Notes: generated from the letters alone by a model not told the origin. A stretch of 64,000 nucleotides of DNA from an uncultured Prevotellaceae bacterium (GCA_900315565.1 OMZS01000014.1:95025-159024), one strand, 5' to 3'; shown: positions 26,381 through 35,181, numbered from the stretch's first letter. Numbers and translations are program-made.

Positions 26381-27277
26381 ATGGGCACAGAAGCAAAACC
26401 GTTTTTGAAATGGGCTGGTGGTAAAGGGCAATTACTAAGCCAGTTATCTGAGCATTTTCCTGACAGAATCAGCAGAGAACCATTTACTTACATTGAACCG
26501 TTCGTAGGTGGCGGTGCGATGCTCTTCTATATGTTGCAGCGTTTTGACAACATCAAGAAGGTCATCATCAATGATGTCAACGAGGATTTGATCCTATCTT
26601 ATCGAATCATCAAGAAAGATGTAGAGGCTCTTATCTGCAAACTTGCAGGAATGGAGAAAGATTATTTGAACATTGCTGACCAAGACGGGCGAAAGAATCT
26701 GTTCTATGAGATTCGAGATAGGTATAACCAACATGTAGGTGATAGTGTTGAACGTGTATCACAATTGTTATTTCTGAACAAAACTTGCTTTAACGGTTTG
26801 TATCGAGTAAACAAGAAAGGCTTGTTTAATGTACCTTTTGGTAAATACTCCAATCCAGTCGTCTGCAATGCGGATGTCTTAAAAGCAGATAGCCAACGGT
26901 TGCAAAATGCTAATGTGGAAATCTGTCAAGGCGACTATGCGCAAACCTTACCATTTGTAGATGGTCTAACATTTTTCTACCTCGACCCTCCATATCGTCC
27001 GTTGAACTCTACATCAAGTTTTACAGCATATACAAAGGGCGATTTCAATGATGATAACCAACGGGCATTGGCTGATTTTTGCCATCAACTTTCAGATAGA
27101 GGATGTCTATGGATGGAAAGCAATGCAGATTGTTCGGCCAAGAATCCCGAAGACACTTTCTTTGAGGAATTGTATAGGAACTATCGGATAGAGCGTGTAT
27201 ATGCCTCGCGCTTCATCAACGCCAATCCTAGTAAACGTGGAAAACTAACCGAACTATTAATCAAGAATTATGAATAA
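26381..27277 (+). CDS. dpnM: Dam-family adenine methyltransferase of a DpnII-type system
   Basis: This enzyme should methylate adenine in GATC to protect host DNA from the neighbouring nuclease. The 298 residues show the alpha-class order: PFLKWAGGKGQLL (7-19, S-adenosylmethionine site), then YIEPFVGGGAML, then the catalytic DPPY at 202-205, then a SNADCS-like C-terminal region. It resembles DpnM and Dam. Its end overlaps the nuclease start by 8 bases. Base composition is clearly more AT-rich than the flanking housekeeping genes, suggesting acquisition. GATC specificity is inferred from the family and the partner enzyme. Confidence 0.9.
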   Translation: MGTEAKPFLKWAGGKGQLLSQLSEHFPDRISREPFTYIEPFVGGGAMLFYMLQRFDNIKKVIINDVNEDLILSYRIIKKDVEALICKLAGMEKDYLNIADQDGRKNLFYEIRDRYNQHVGDSVERVSQLLFLNKTCFNGLYRVNKKGLFNVPFGKYSNPVVCNADVLKADSQRLQNANVEICQGDYAQTLPFVDGLTFFYLDPPYRPLNSTSSFTAYTKGDFNDDNQRALADFCHQLSDRGCLWMESNADCSAKNPEDTFFEELYRNYRIERVYASRFINANPSKRGKLTELLIKNYE

Positions 27278-28091
27278 GGATTTTACTCTCTTTATGTCTC
27301 AATTGAAAGAGACAAATCAGACCCTCGATTTTTTTTGCGACTTCGATAAGATATCCGCCAATGTAGCAGATGTAGAGATGAGCCTGAACACACTTAACTA
27401 TCTCATTGGCAAGGAAAATATAGCCAAAGGTGTGAATGATATATGGCAGCGCGACCCTAAAGTTTTTGAAGTCCTGGGTATTCTGATAGCTGTCAGAGAT
27501 GAAGGCAAAAAGCCTGTAGTTGATGGCAACGGAAATGTTGTATTATTGAAAAGCTATTTTGAGTCGGCCGAAAAAGTTGAGGAGTTCTTATTCGGTACGG
27601 GGTTGGCAGAAGTGTTCCAGTCGCGCCGTATAAAAAACCTTGTGGATTATGTGTTCGGAATAGAGACAGGTCTAGATACCAATGCCCGCAAAAACCGTAG
27701 TGGTCATATCATGGAAGGAACTGTTGCTCGCATACTGAGCGAGAATAATATTGTTTTCCGTCAGGAGGTCTATTCATCAGAGTTTCCTGAGTTGTCGATA
27801 CTAGGAACGGATGAAAAGCGATTTGACTTTTTCATAGAAGCTGCTCAAAAGAAATACCTAATAGAAGTAAATTTCTATAGTGGAGGAGGCTCTAAGCTTA
27901 ACGAAGTGGCACGTGCCTACACGGAATTGGCTCCAAAGGTGAATTCTTTGCCAGGCTTTGAGTTCGTATGGATTACTGATGGCATAGGCTGGAAGTCGGC
28001 ACGAAGCAAATTAGAAGAGGCCTACAACGCCATTCCTAGCGTGTATAACCTGACAAATATCAGCTCTTTTGTTGAATTGCTGAAAAAATGA
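27270..28091 (+). CDS. DpnII-type restriction endonuclease
   Basis: This is a type II endonuclease expected to cut unmethylated GATC. At 273 residues it matches the DpnII/MboI family in length and context. The central segment RKNRSGHIMEGTVARIL (about 148-164) resembles the family's N-terminal catalytic helix. KRFDFFIEA followed by YLIEVNFYSGGGSKLNEVARAY (about 189-220) provides a plausible PD-(D/E)xK-like site with Asp and Glu. It overlaps dpnM upstream and the second methylase downstream (four bases, ATGA), so expression of the three enzymes is tightly coupled. The order, methylase first, is protective. Confidence 0.85.
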   Translation: MNKDFTLFMSQLKETNQTLDFFCDFDKISANVADVEMSLNTLNYLIGKENIAKGVNDIWQRDPKVFEVLGILIAVRDEGKKPVVDGNGNVVLLKSYFESAEKVEEFLFGTGLAEVFQSRRIKNLVDYVFGIETGLDTNARKNRSGHIMEGTVARILSENNIVFRQEVYSSEFPELSILGTDEKRFDFFIEAAQKKYLIEVNFYSGGGSKLNEVARAYTELAPKVNSLPGFEFVWITDGIGWKSARSKLEEAYNAIPSVYNLTNISSFVELLKK

Positions 28092-29356
28092 TAAAACCCT
28101 ACTACAAATCCCCTACGCACGACTTTAATCTGCTCTGTGGTGATACATTTGAGTTGCTGCCGCAGTTCGATTTCCAGTTCGACATGATATTCGCCGACCC
28201 GCCATATTTCCTGTCGAGCGGGGGCATATCGGTGCAGAGCGGCAAGGTGGTCTGTGTGGACAAGGGTGACTGGGACAAAAGTATGTCGCAGGAAGATATA
28301 AACGCCTTCAACATCAAATGGCTGTCGCTTTGCAGGGATAAACTGAAGATGAATGGCACGATATGGATTTCGGGAACATATCATAATATTTTCTCCGTGG
28401 CCAATGCCCTAACGCATCTTAACTATAAGATTCTGAACGTGATAACATGGGCCAAGACAAACCCGCCGCCTAACATCTCATGCCGATATTTTACCTATTC
28501 CACGGAGTTCATTATCTGGGCTCGCAAGAGTGAGAAGGTGCCACATTATTATAATTACGATTTGATGAAGCGCATTAACGGCGACAAACAGATGACTGAC
28601 GTGTGGCGTTTGCCTGCAATTGCCCTTTGGGAGAAAACTTGTGGAAAACATCCCACTCAGAAACCGCTGAGTTTACTTTCGCGTATCATTATGGCCTCTA
28701 CCAAGCCTAGAGCGTGGATTCTCGACCCTTTTGCTGGCAGTAGCACAACTGGCATTGCGGCTAATCTTTTGGGGCGTAGATTTCTGGGTGTTGAGCGTGA
28801 AAAAGAATTTGCAGCCATTAGCAAAGAGCGGCGCGAGGAACTTGAGCAAGGGGAGAATTTCGGTATTTTCAGACAGAAGATTAGTGACATCGTTAAAGCT
28901 TGCGACACGCAAACAGATATGTTCGGTTGCAATGATCCAGAGCCGGAAGAAAGGCTTCCTTTCCTTTATGAGAATGCCTGTGAAGGTATCTTGATGTACG
29001 CTTTAAATGCTGTTTCTCGTAAGAAAACAGAACCTTTAGGTAAACTTGCATTTGGGATTAAAGGCCATTCGCTCGAAGATGATGAGATAAGTAAGATAGG
29101 TTACATTTTGTTTCATTATTGGAACAACGAGAAAGCCACATTATATAAACTTCAGAGAGAACCGAGGATTGTTAATAAGCAGAACATTCCCGATGGATAT
29201 TTAACTCGTATGAGCAAAGATGCTGACCGCTTTCTAGTTTTGGAATACTCTCCCCAAAGAGTTGACATAGGGAAATATGACATCAAGAAAGTTCAGAAAA
29301 AAGGCAAAGAACGGTATATGCCCTTCGTAGCATCATTAGAAGACATTAAAATATAG
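28088..29356 (+). CDS. DpnA-like beta-class adenine methyltransferase with C-terminal extension
   Basis: This is a second DNA methyltransferase of the system; DpnA-type enzymes also act on GATC, including single-stranded DNA. The catalytic motif DPPY (37-40) precedes the S-adenosylmethionine motif LDPFAGSSTTG (about 216-226), so it belongs to the beta class. KHPTQKP is present between them. It is 422 residues, whereas DpnA is about 270. The extra ~150 residues (from about 275) form a separate region with no motif I recognise (CEGILMYALNAVSRKK, EISKIGYILFHYWNNEKATLYK). Two terminators follow the stop. Confidence 0.85.
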   Translation: MIKPYYKSPTHDFNLLCGDTFELLPQFDFQFDMIFADPPYFLSSGGISVQSGKVVCVDKGDWDKSMSQEDINAFNIKWLSLCRDKLKMNGTIWISGTYHNIFSVANALTHLNYKILNVITWAKTNPPPNISCRYFTYSTEFIIWARKSEKVPHYYNYDLMKRINGDKQMTDVWRLPAIALWEKTCGKHPTQKPLSLLSRIIMASTKPRAWILDPFAGSSTTGIAANLLGRRFLGVEREKEFAAISKERREELEQGENFGIFRQKISDIVKACDTQTDMFGCNDPEPEERLPFLYENACEGILMYALNAVSRKKTEPLGKLAFGIKGHSLEDDEISKIGYILFHYWNNEKATLYKLQREPRIVNKQNIPDGYLTRMSKDADRFLVLEYSPQRVDIGKYDIKKVQKKGKERYMPFVASLEDIKI

Positions 29357-29359
29357 ACG

Positions 29360-29388
29360 GCGGATGATGCAAATTCATCCGCTTTTTG
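29360..29388 (+). terminator. Terminator of the DpnII operon
   Basis: A perfect 8-bp stem (29360-29367 with 29375-29382) is followed by TTTTTG, four bases after the last methylase codon. Confidence 0.85.
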
Positions 29389-29408
29389 TTTTTGGTTGTC
29401 TTTGTGGA

Positions 29409-29436
29409 TTTCCCGTTTCGGGAAACTTTTTGTTTT
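29409..29436 (+). terminator. Second terminator of the DpnII operon
   Basis: A 7-bp stem TTTCCCG/CGGGAAA with a three-base loop is followed by CTTTTTGTTTTTG. It backs up the stem 27 bases earlier. Confidence 0.7.
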
Positions 29437-29496
29437 TGCTGAGGAGTAAACTTATCCGTTTTGGAAAAGTTTTGTGAAAAAATTGTTGCGAATGTA

Positions 29497-29528
29497 TTTC
29501 TTTTTATGAAATAATCGTTGTAACTTTG
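29497..29528 (+). promoter_or_regulatory. Putative nrdJ promoter
   Basis: TAACTTTG at 29521-29528 matches the -7 consensus. TTTC at 29497-29500 lies 20 bases upstream as a one-mismatch -33 element. Confidence 0.6.
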
Positions 29529-29555
29529 TGGCCAAATATTCATTCTAACTAATAA

Positions 29556-29617
29556 ATGGAAATTCAGAAGACTTATTCTTAAATTAATGGAAACTCAAAA
29601 GACTTATTCTTACGACG
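29556..29617. repeat. 31-bp tandem duplication at the nrdJ start
   Basis: The bases from ATG at 29556 through 29586 are repeated, with a few substitutions, from ATG at 29587. The first copy reads MEIQKTYS and stops with TAA at 29580; the second reads METQKTYSYD and continues into nrdJ. It leaves an eight-codon upstream reading frame ending four bases before the true start. Confidence 0.9.
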
Positions 29618-32166
29618 AAGCTCTGGCCGCGTCGCTCGACTATTTTGGGGGCGATGAACTGGCCGCCCGTGTTTGGGTGAACAAATATGCCATGAAAGAC
29701 AGCCTTGGCAACATTTACGAGGACAGTCCGCGCATGATGCACTGGCGCATTGCCAACGAGATAGCCCGTGTGGAGCAGAAATATCCCAATCCGCTTTCGG
29801 CAGAGCAGATATTCGAGTTGCTCGACCATTTCAGATACATTGTTCCTGCAGGCAGCCCCATGACGGGCATCGGCAACTCGCACCAGGTGGCCTCGTTGTC
29901 GAACTGCTTTGTGATAGGGCTCGACGGCAATGCCGACTCTTATGGTGCCATAATGCGCATCGACGAGGAGCAGGTGCAGCTGATGAAGCGCCGTGGCGGT
30001 GTGGGCCACGACCTGAGCCACATCCGTCCGAAGGGTTCGCCGGTTCACAATTCGGCACTTACCTCCACGGGTCTGGTGCCGTTCATGGAGCGTTATAGTA
30101 ATAGTACGCGCGAGGTGGCGCAAGACGGGCGTCGCGGCGCGCTGATGCTGAGCGTGAGCATCAAGCATCCCGATGCTGAGGCTTTCATCGATGCGAAGAT
30201 GACCGAGGGAAAGGTGACGGGTGCCAACGTAAGTGTGAAGATTGACGACGAGTTTATGCGTGCTGCCACCGAGGGCCGCGAGTATGTGCAGCAGTTCCCC
30301 ATCGACGCGGAGAATCCCGATGTGAGCAAAACCATCGACGCCAAGAACCTGTGGGCAAAGATTGTTCACAATGCATGGAAGAGCGCAGAGCCGGGTGTGC
30401 TGTTTTGGGATACCATTCTGCGCGAGAGCATTCCCGACTGTTATGCCGACCTGGGCTTCCGCACGGTGAGCACCAATCCTTGTGGCGAAATACCGCTGTG
30501 CCCCTACGACTCGTGCCGTCTGCTGAGCATCAACCTTTATTCGTATGTGGTGAACCCGTTTACGAAGGAGGCGCGCTTCGACTTTGATTTGTTCCGTAAG
30601 CATGTGGCCATTGCCCAGCGGCTGATGGACGACATTGTGGATTTGGAGCTGGAGAAGATAGAGCAAATCATGGAGAAGGTGAAGTCTGACCCGCAAAACG
30701 AAGAGGTGAAGCAGGCCGAATATCACCTTTGGGAAAAGATTCAGCGCAAGAGCGGCATGGGTCGCCGCACAGGCGTTGGCATCACAGCCGAGGGCGACAT
30801 GATAGCCGCCATGGGACTTCGCTATGGCACGCAGGAGGCCACCGATTTTTCGGTAGATGTTCATCGCACGCTGGCGCTGGCTGCCTACGGCTCGTCGGTG
30901 CAGATGGCCAAGGAGAGGGGAGCGTTTGAGATTTACGACGCGAAGCGCGAGGAGCAGAATCCGTTTGTCTGCCGGCTCAGGGAGGCCGACGCCGAATTGT
31001 ATGCCAATATGACGAAGTACGGGCGCCGCAACATTGCCTGCCTCACCGTTGCCCCCACGGGCACCACGAGCCTCATGACGCAGACCACCAGCGGCATTGA
31101 GCCTGTGTTCATGCCGGTGTATAAGCGCCGCCGCAAGGTGAATCCGGGCGACACCGACGTGCATGTGGACTTTGTTGACGAGGTGGGCGACTCTTACGAG
31201 GAGTACATTGTTTATCATCCCAAGTTCATGGAGTGGATGCGTGTGAACAACATTGACACGCAGAAACGCTACACGCAGGAGGAAATCGACCACCTGGTGG
31301 AGCAGTCGCCCTACTATAAAGCCACGGCCAACGACGTGGACTGGCTGATGAAGGTAAAGATGCAGGGAGCCATTCAGAAGTGGGTGGACCACAGCATCAG
31401 CGTCACGGTGAATCTGCCCAACGATGTAGATGAGACGCTGGTGAACCGCCTTTACGTAGAGGCCTGGCGCTCGGGCTGCAAGGGCTGCACCATCTATCGC
31501 GACGGCAGCCGCTCGGGCGTAATGATTTCCGTTTCGAAGAAAGACAAGAAGAAGCCCCAGAACGAAGGCAACGACATGCCCACGGCGGTAGAGAATCCCC
31601 CTTACAAGCATCCCGAGGTGACCGAAGTGCGCCCGCAGGTGCTGGAGTGCGACGTGGTGCGCTTCCAGAACAACAAAGAGAAGTGGGTGGCCTTTGTGGG
31701 CCTGCTGCAGGGCTATCCCTACGAAATATTCACGGGTTTGCAAGACGACGAGGAAGGCATCATGCTGCCCAAGTCGGTGACCAAAGGAAAAATCATCAAG
31801 CAGGTGAATGCCGACGGCACCAAGCGTTACGACTTCCAGTTTGAGAACAAGCGCGGCTACAAGACCACCGTGGAGGGACTCTCCGAGAAATTCAACCCCG
31901 AATACTGGAACTACGCCAAGCTGATTTCGGGTGTGCTGCGCTATCGCATGCCCATTGAGCACGTCATCAAGCTGGTCAGCTCGTTGCAGCTGAAGAGCGA
32001 GAGCATCAACACCTGGAAGAACGGTGTGGAGCGTGCCCTGAAGAAATACGTCACCGACGGCACCGAGGCCAAAGGGCAGAAGTGCCCCGTCTGCGGCCAT
32101 GAGTCGCTGGTCTATCAGGAGGGCTGCCTCATTTGTAAGAATTGCGGCGCCAGCCGGTGTGGGTAG
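29587..32166 (+). CDS. nrdJ: Class II (adenosylcobalamin) ribonucleotide reductase
   Basis: This enzyme makes deoxyribonucleotides using B12 and works with or without oxygen. The 859-residue protein has the reductase barrel, with SNCFVIGLDGNADSYG, the thiyl-radical cysteine in STNPCGEIPLCPYDSC, and APTGTTSLMTQTTSGIEPVF. The C-terminus carries a four-cysteine zinc-ribbon-like tail (CPVCGHESL and CLICKNCG). The length is typical of the Bacteroidales single-chain enzyme. I see no cobalamin riboswitch before it. The start at 29587 is the second of two near-identical copies; the first copy ends in a stop after eight codons. Confidence 0.93.
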   Translation: METQKTYSYDEALAASLDYFGGDELAARVWVNKYAMKDSLGNIYEDSPRMMHWRIANEIARVEQKYPNPLSAEQIFELLDHFRYIVPAGSPMTGIGNSHQVASLSNCFVIGLDGNADSYGAIMRIDEEQVQLMKRRGGVGHDLSHIRPKGSPVHNSALTSTGLVPFMERYSNSTREVAQDGRRGALMLSVSIKHPDAEAFIDAKMTEGKVTGANVSVKIDDEFMRAATEGREYVQQFPIDAENPDVSKTIDAKNLWAKIVHNAWKSAEPGVLFWDTILRESIPDCYADLGFRTVSTNPCGEIPLCPYDSCRLLSINLYSYVVNPFTKEARFDFDLFRKHVAIAQRLMDDIVDLELEKIEQIMEKVKSDPQNEEVKQAEYHLWEKIQRKSGMGRRTGVGITAEGDMIAAMGLRYGTQEATDFSVDVHRTLALAAYGSSVQMAKERGAFEIYDAKREEQNPFVCRLREADAELYANMTKYGRRNIACLTVAPTGTTSLMTQTTSGIEPVFMPVYKRRRKVNPGDTDVHVDFVDEVGDSYEEYIVYHPKFMEWMRVNNIDTQKRYTQEEIDHLVEQSPYYKATANDVDWLMKVKMQGAIQKWVDHSISVTVNLPNDVDETLVNRLYVEAWRSGCKGCTIYRDGSRSGVMISVSKKDKKKPQNEGNDMPTAVENPPYKHPEVTEVRPQVLECDVVRFQNNKEKWVAFVGLLQGYPYEIFTGLQDDEEGIMLPKSVTKGKIIKQVNADGTKRYDFQFENKRGYKTTVEGLSEKFNPEYWNYAKLISGVLRYRMPIEHVIKLVSSLQLKSESINTWKNGVERALKKYVTDGTEAKGQKCPVCGHESLVYQEGCLICKNCGASRCG

Positions 32167-32216
32167 TTTTTTAATTGACAATTGATAATTGATCCTGCTT
32201 TCGCAGGTGAAGTAAA

Positions 32217-32340
32217 CAAGGAGTACAAGGAGTTGCAAGGAGTTCAAGACAATAGTCTTTGCTCTGATGCATCTTCCTGAAGTGGATAACAAGAATAAAA
32301 CATTTGTCTTGAACTCCTTGAAACTCCTTGAAACTCCTTG
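32217..32340. repeat. Inverted AAGGAGTT/AACTCCTT repeat
   Basis: The left arm (about 32217-32252) carries repeated CAAGGAGT units ending in GTTCAAGACAA. The right arm (32304-32340) begins TTGTCTTGAAC and continues in CTCCTTGAAA units. The innermost 16 bases pair perfectly (32237-32252 with 32304-32319). A CCTGC/GCAGG mini-hairpin lies just upstream at 32193-32206. It may end nrdJ transcription, but there is no U-tract. Confidence 0.75.
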
Positions 32341-32367
32341 AAACTCCTTGAACTACAAACTAAGAGA

Positions 32368-32736
32368 ATGAGAGTTGAGAGTTCATACATCACGTTGCGC
32401 AACCTGCGTTTTCATGCTTGTCATGGCGCGTTGCCACAGGAACGCATCACGGGCGGCGACTTTGTGCTGACGGTGCGGGTGAAATGCGACATTGCCCGCT
32501 CGGCAGAAACCGACGATGTGGCCGACACCATCAACTATGCCGAGCTGTTTGGGCTGGTGAGCGAGGAAATGAGCCGTCCGTCGGCGCTTCTCGAGCATGT
32601 GGCCGGCCGCATCGGGCGGCGCATCTTCAGCCAGTTTGCCCAGGCCGAGCAGGTGGAGGTGAGCATCACCAAGCAAAATCCGCCCATGGGGGCCGACTGC
32701 GACGGGGCGACGGTGGAGTTTATATTTAATAAATGA
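32368..32736 (+). CDS. folB: Dihydroneopterin aldolase
   Basis: FolB converts dihydroneopterin to 6-hydroxymethyl-dihydropterin in folate synthesis. From the start at 32368 the protein has 122 residues, normal for the family. It shows ITLRNLRFHACHGALPQER (the conserved H-GxxxxE segment), DTINYAELF, LLEHVAGRIG and VSITKQNPPMG, all family motifs. A longer in-frame start at 32338 is rejected because its extra residues come from the repeat just upstream. The stop overlaps an in-frame ATG of the next gene, but that gene more likely starts later. Confidence 0.92.
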   Translation: MRVESSYITLRNLRFHACHGALPQERITGGDFVLTVRVKCDIARSAETDDVADTINYAELFGLVSEEMSRPSALLEHVAGRIGRRIFSQFAQAEQVEVSITKQNPPMGADCDGATVEFIFNK

Positions 32737-32795
32737 TAAAACTCGGCATGTGTTTCGGGTTTTCTGATAATAAAACACTAAATTTGCACATCATA

Positions 32796-34241
32796 ATGAG
32801 TGTTATGGGTAATAAAAGGAATGTTTTGCTGCTGACTTTCGTCATGCTTGTCTCTGTTGCGATGGGGGCAAACAAGAAGTTCACGCTAGTCATCGACCCA
32901 GGGCATGGAGGCCATGATGCCGGAGCGCTCGGCTCGTTTTCGAAAGAGAAAAACATCAACCTGAAGGTGGCGTTGGCCTTTGGCCGATATGTGGAGAACA
33001 ACTGCCCCGACGTGAAAGTCATTTATACCCGTAAGACCGATGTGTTTATTCCCCTGCACGAGCGGGCCAGCATTGCCAACCGCAACAAGGCCAATCTGTT
33101 TGTGTCGGTCCATACCAATGCGCTCCCTGGAGGCAAGGTGGGGCGGGGCATGGAGACCTATACGCTGGGCATGCATCGCGCAGCCGACAATTTCGACGTG
33201 GCCAAGCGCGAGAACGAGGTGATTCTGATAGAGAAAGACTATAAGCAGCGCTACCAGGGCTTCGACCCGCGCTCGTCGGAGAGTTACATCATGTTCGAGT
33301 TTATTCAGGACAAGAACATGGCCAACAGCGTAGATATGGCCAAGTTTGTGCAGCAGAGCGTCTGTGCCACGGCGGGCCGACCCAACAAGGGGGTGAAGCA
33401 GGCCGGTTTTCTGGTGCTGCGCGAAACGTCGATGCCGAGCTGCCTCATTGAACTGGGCTTCATCACCACCGCCGACGAAGAGCGGCTGCTCAACGATGCC
33501 AACAAGGTGGACGCCATAGGCCGCGGAATCTATCAGGCGTTCGTCAAATACAAAAAGAAGTACGGCGAGGGGCTTGGCGTCCCTTTCGCGGCGGCGACCG
33601 AGCAGGAAACAGCAGTTCCGTCGGTCGTTCCTCAGGAGTATCGGCAAAGAGCGGAGCAAAGGCAGGAGGCTCGGGCAACTCAAAAAAGAAAAAAGAATCA
33701 GCCTCTGACACCGGCGGAAGAGGAAAGTCAGGAAAATCTGCTTCAGCCTCAAAATCCGTATCAAAATCCTCTGCCGGCAGCAAGTCAGCAGCCAAGTCGG
33801 CTGGAGCCTCAGGACGACGAACTGCTGGAAAATCCGCAGCAGGTGCTAAGGTCAAGCATTAGCGTCATCAACGATCCGCTCGATGTGAATGCCGCCATGC
33901 CCGCCGCCCCTGCGGCCCCCGAGTCGCATAGCAGCGCCCTCATGGCCATCCCCGACGCCACCGACGCGGCCTTGCCCGTGTTTAAAGTGCAGATTATGGC
34001 CACCGACTATGCTCTGAGCCGCAACGACCGGCGCTTCAGGGGAGTCGTCGATTACGACGTCTATGAGGAAAACCGGATGTTCAAATACACCGTCGGCGCC
34101 TCTACCGACTACAATGCCATTTACCAGCTGCGCAAAACGCTGCTCGACCGTTTCCCCGAGGCGTTTATCATTGCTTTCCGCAACGGCCAGAAGATGGACG
34201 TGCGGCAGGCCATCCGCGAATTAAAGGCAAACAGAAAATAA
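32796..34241 (+). CDS. N-acetylmuramoyl-L-alanine amidase with SPOR-like tail
   Basis: This secreted enzyme cleaves the peptide from peptidoglycan and is typical of cell division. After a signal-like segment (NVLLLTFVMLVSVAMGA) the Amidase_3 domain runs to about residue 250. It has the zinc ligands in VIDPGHGGHDAGALG, then SVHTN and the catalytic Glu in CLIELGFIT. A long linker, rich in Q, E and P, leads to a C-terminal SPOR-like domain (FKVQIMATDYALSRN ... AFRNGQKMDVRQAI). I choose 32796 (481 residues); 32805 is also possible, and 32733 would precede a TAnnTTTG motif at 32779-32786. The linker has an unusual second frame (see findings). Confidence 0.88.
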   Translation: MSVMGNKRNVLLLTFVMLVSVAMGANKKFTLVIDPGHGGHDAGALGSFSKEKNINLKVALAFGRYVENNCPDVKVIYTRKTDVFIPLHERASIANRNKANLFVSVHTNALPGGKVGRGMETYTLGMHRAADNFDVAKRENEVILIEKDYKQRYQGFDPRSSESYIMFEFIQDKNMANSVDMAKFVQQSVCATAGRPNKGVKQAGFLVLRETSMPSCLIELGFITTADEERLLNDANKVDAIGRGIYQAFVKYKKKYGEGLGVPFAAATEQETAVPSVVPQEYRQRAEQRQEARATQKRKKNQPLTPAEEESQENLLQPQNPYQNPLPAASQQPSRLEPQDDELLENPQQVLRSSISVINDPLDVNAAMPAAPAAPESHSSALMAIPDATDAALPVFKVQIMATDYALSRNDRRFRGVVDYDVYEENRMFKYTVGASTDYNAIYQLRKTLLDRFPEAFIIAFRNGQKMDVRQAIRELKANRK

Positions 34242-34278
34242 CCCCAACCCAATAACCATACACTCTCAATCAACAAAC

Positions 34279-35181
34279 ATGAAGCATTTTAAGGAAATCA
34301 AAATAGCCCTTGTAGCCATCGTAGCCATCATATTGCTTTTCTTCGGAATGAATTTTCTGAAGGGCATGAGCCTTTTCTCCTCCAACAATCTTTACTACAT
34401 GACTTTCAAGGATATTAGCGGCCTCTCCTCGTCGAGCCCCATCTACACCAACGGCTATCGCGTGGGAGTGGTGAAAAGCGTCAGCTACGACTATAGCAAC
34501 CCCGGCTCCGATGTGAAAGTAGAAGTAGATATCGACCCCAAACTGCAAGTGCCCAAAGGCAGCACGGCCGAGATTGTGAGCGACCTGCTGGGCAATGTGC
34601 AGGTGAACCTCATCATCGAGAGCGACGGCACCGGCACCATAGAGCCAGGGCAGATTATTCCCGGCGTAGTCAACAGCGGATCCATGGGCCGGGTGAAGGA
34701 GATGATACCCACCATCGAGAAAATGCTGCCCAAGCTCGATTCCATCCTCACCAGCGTCAACACCCTTGTTGCCGACCCCGCCATTGCCGGTTCGCTGCAC
34801 AACATCCAGCGCATCACCACCGACCTCACAGCCAGCACCCGCGAGCTCAACACCCTCATGGCCGGTTTCAACAGACAGGTGCCCGGCCTCATGACCAAGG
34901 CCAACGGCGTGCTCGACAATGCCAGCCAGCTCACCGGCAATCTTGGCGCCCTCGATGTGGCCGGAACCATGGCCAAGGTCGATGCCACCCTGGCCAATAT
35001 GCAGCAGCTCTCCGAGGCGCTCAACAACAATCAGGGCACCCTGGGCCTGCTCATGAAAGACCGCCAGCTCTACAACAACCTCAACCAGACCATGGAGTCG
35101 GCCAACGCCCTTTTGAGCGATTTCAAAGCCCATCCCAAGCGCTATATTCATTTCTCTGTTTTTGGCAAAAAAGATAAGTAA
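34279..35181 (+). CDS. MlaD/MCE-domain lipid transport protein
   Basis: MCE proteins of the MlaD type form rings that pass lipids between the membranes. The 300-residue protein has one N-terminal membrane anchor (IALVAIVAIILLFFGMNFL, about 10-28). An MCE domain follows (about 38-115) with YYMTFKDISGLSSSSPIYTNGYRVGVVKSV and STAEIVSDLLGNVQVNLII. A long helical tail carries many N, L and A residues, as in MlaD homologues. It lies 37 bases after the amidase gene. The partner permease and ATPase genes are not in the window. Confidence 0.88.
   Translation: MKHFKEIKIALVAIVAIILLFFGMNFLKGMSLFSSNNLYYMTFKDISGLSSSSPIYTNGYRVGVVKSVSYDYSNPGSDVKVEVDIDPKLQVPKGSTAEIVSDLLGNVQVNLIIESDGTGTIEPGQIIPGVVNSGSMGRVKEMIPTIEKMLPKLDSILTSVNTLVADPAIAGSLHNIQRITTDLTASTRELNTLMAGFNRQVPGLMTKANGVLDNASQLTGNLGALDVAGTMAKVDATLANMQQLSEALNNNQGTLGLLMKDRQLYNNLNQTMESANALLSDFKAHPKRYIHFSVFGKKDK

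Noticed and set aside
29437-29586. Cobalamin riboswitch before the B12-dependent nrdJ
   Set aside because: The gap is short and holds no long conserved paired element or B12-box-like sequence; only terminators and a promoter are visible.
29584-32292. 902-codon open frame on the minus strand opposite nrdJ
   Set aside because: It mirrors the nrdJ codons; the plus-strand protein is a complete recognised enzyme and the antisense product has no coherent motifs.
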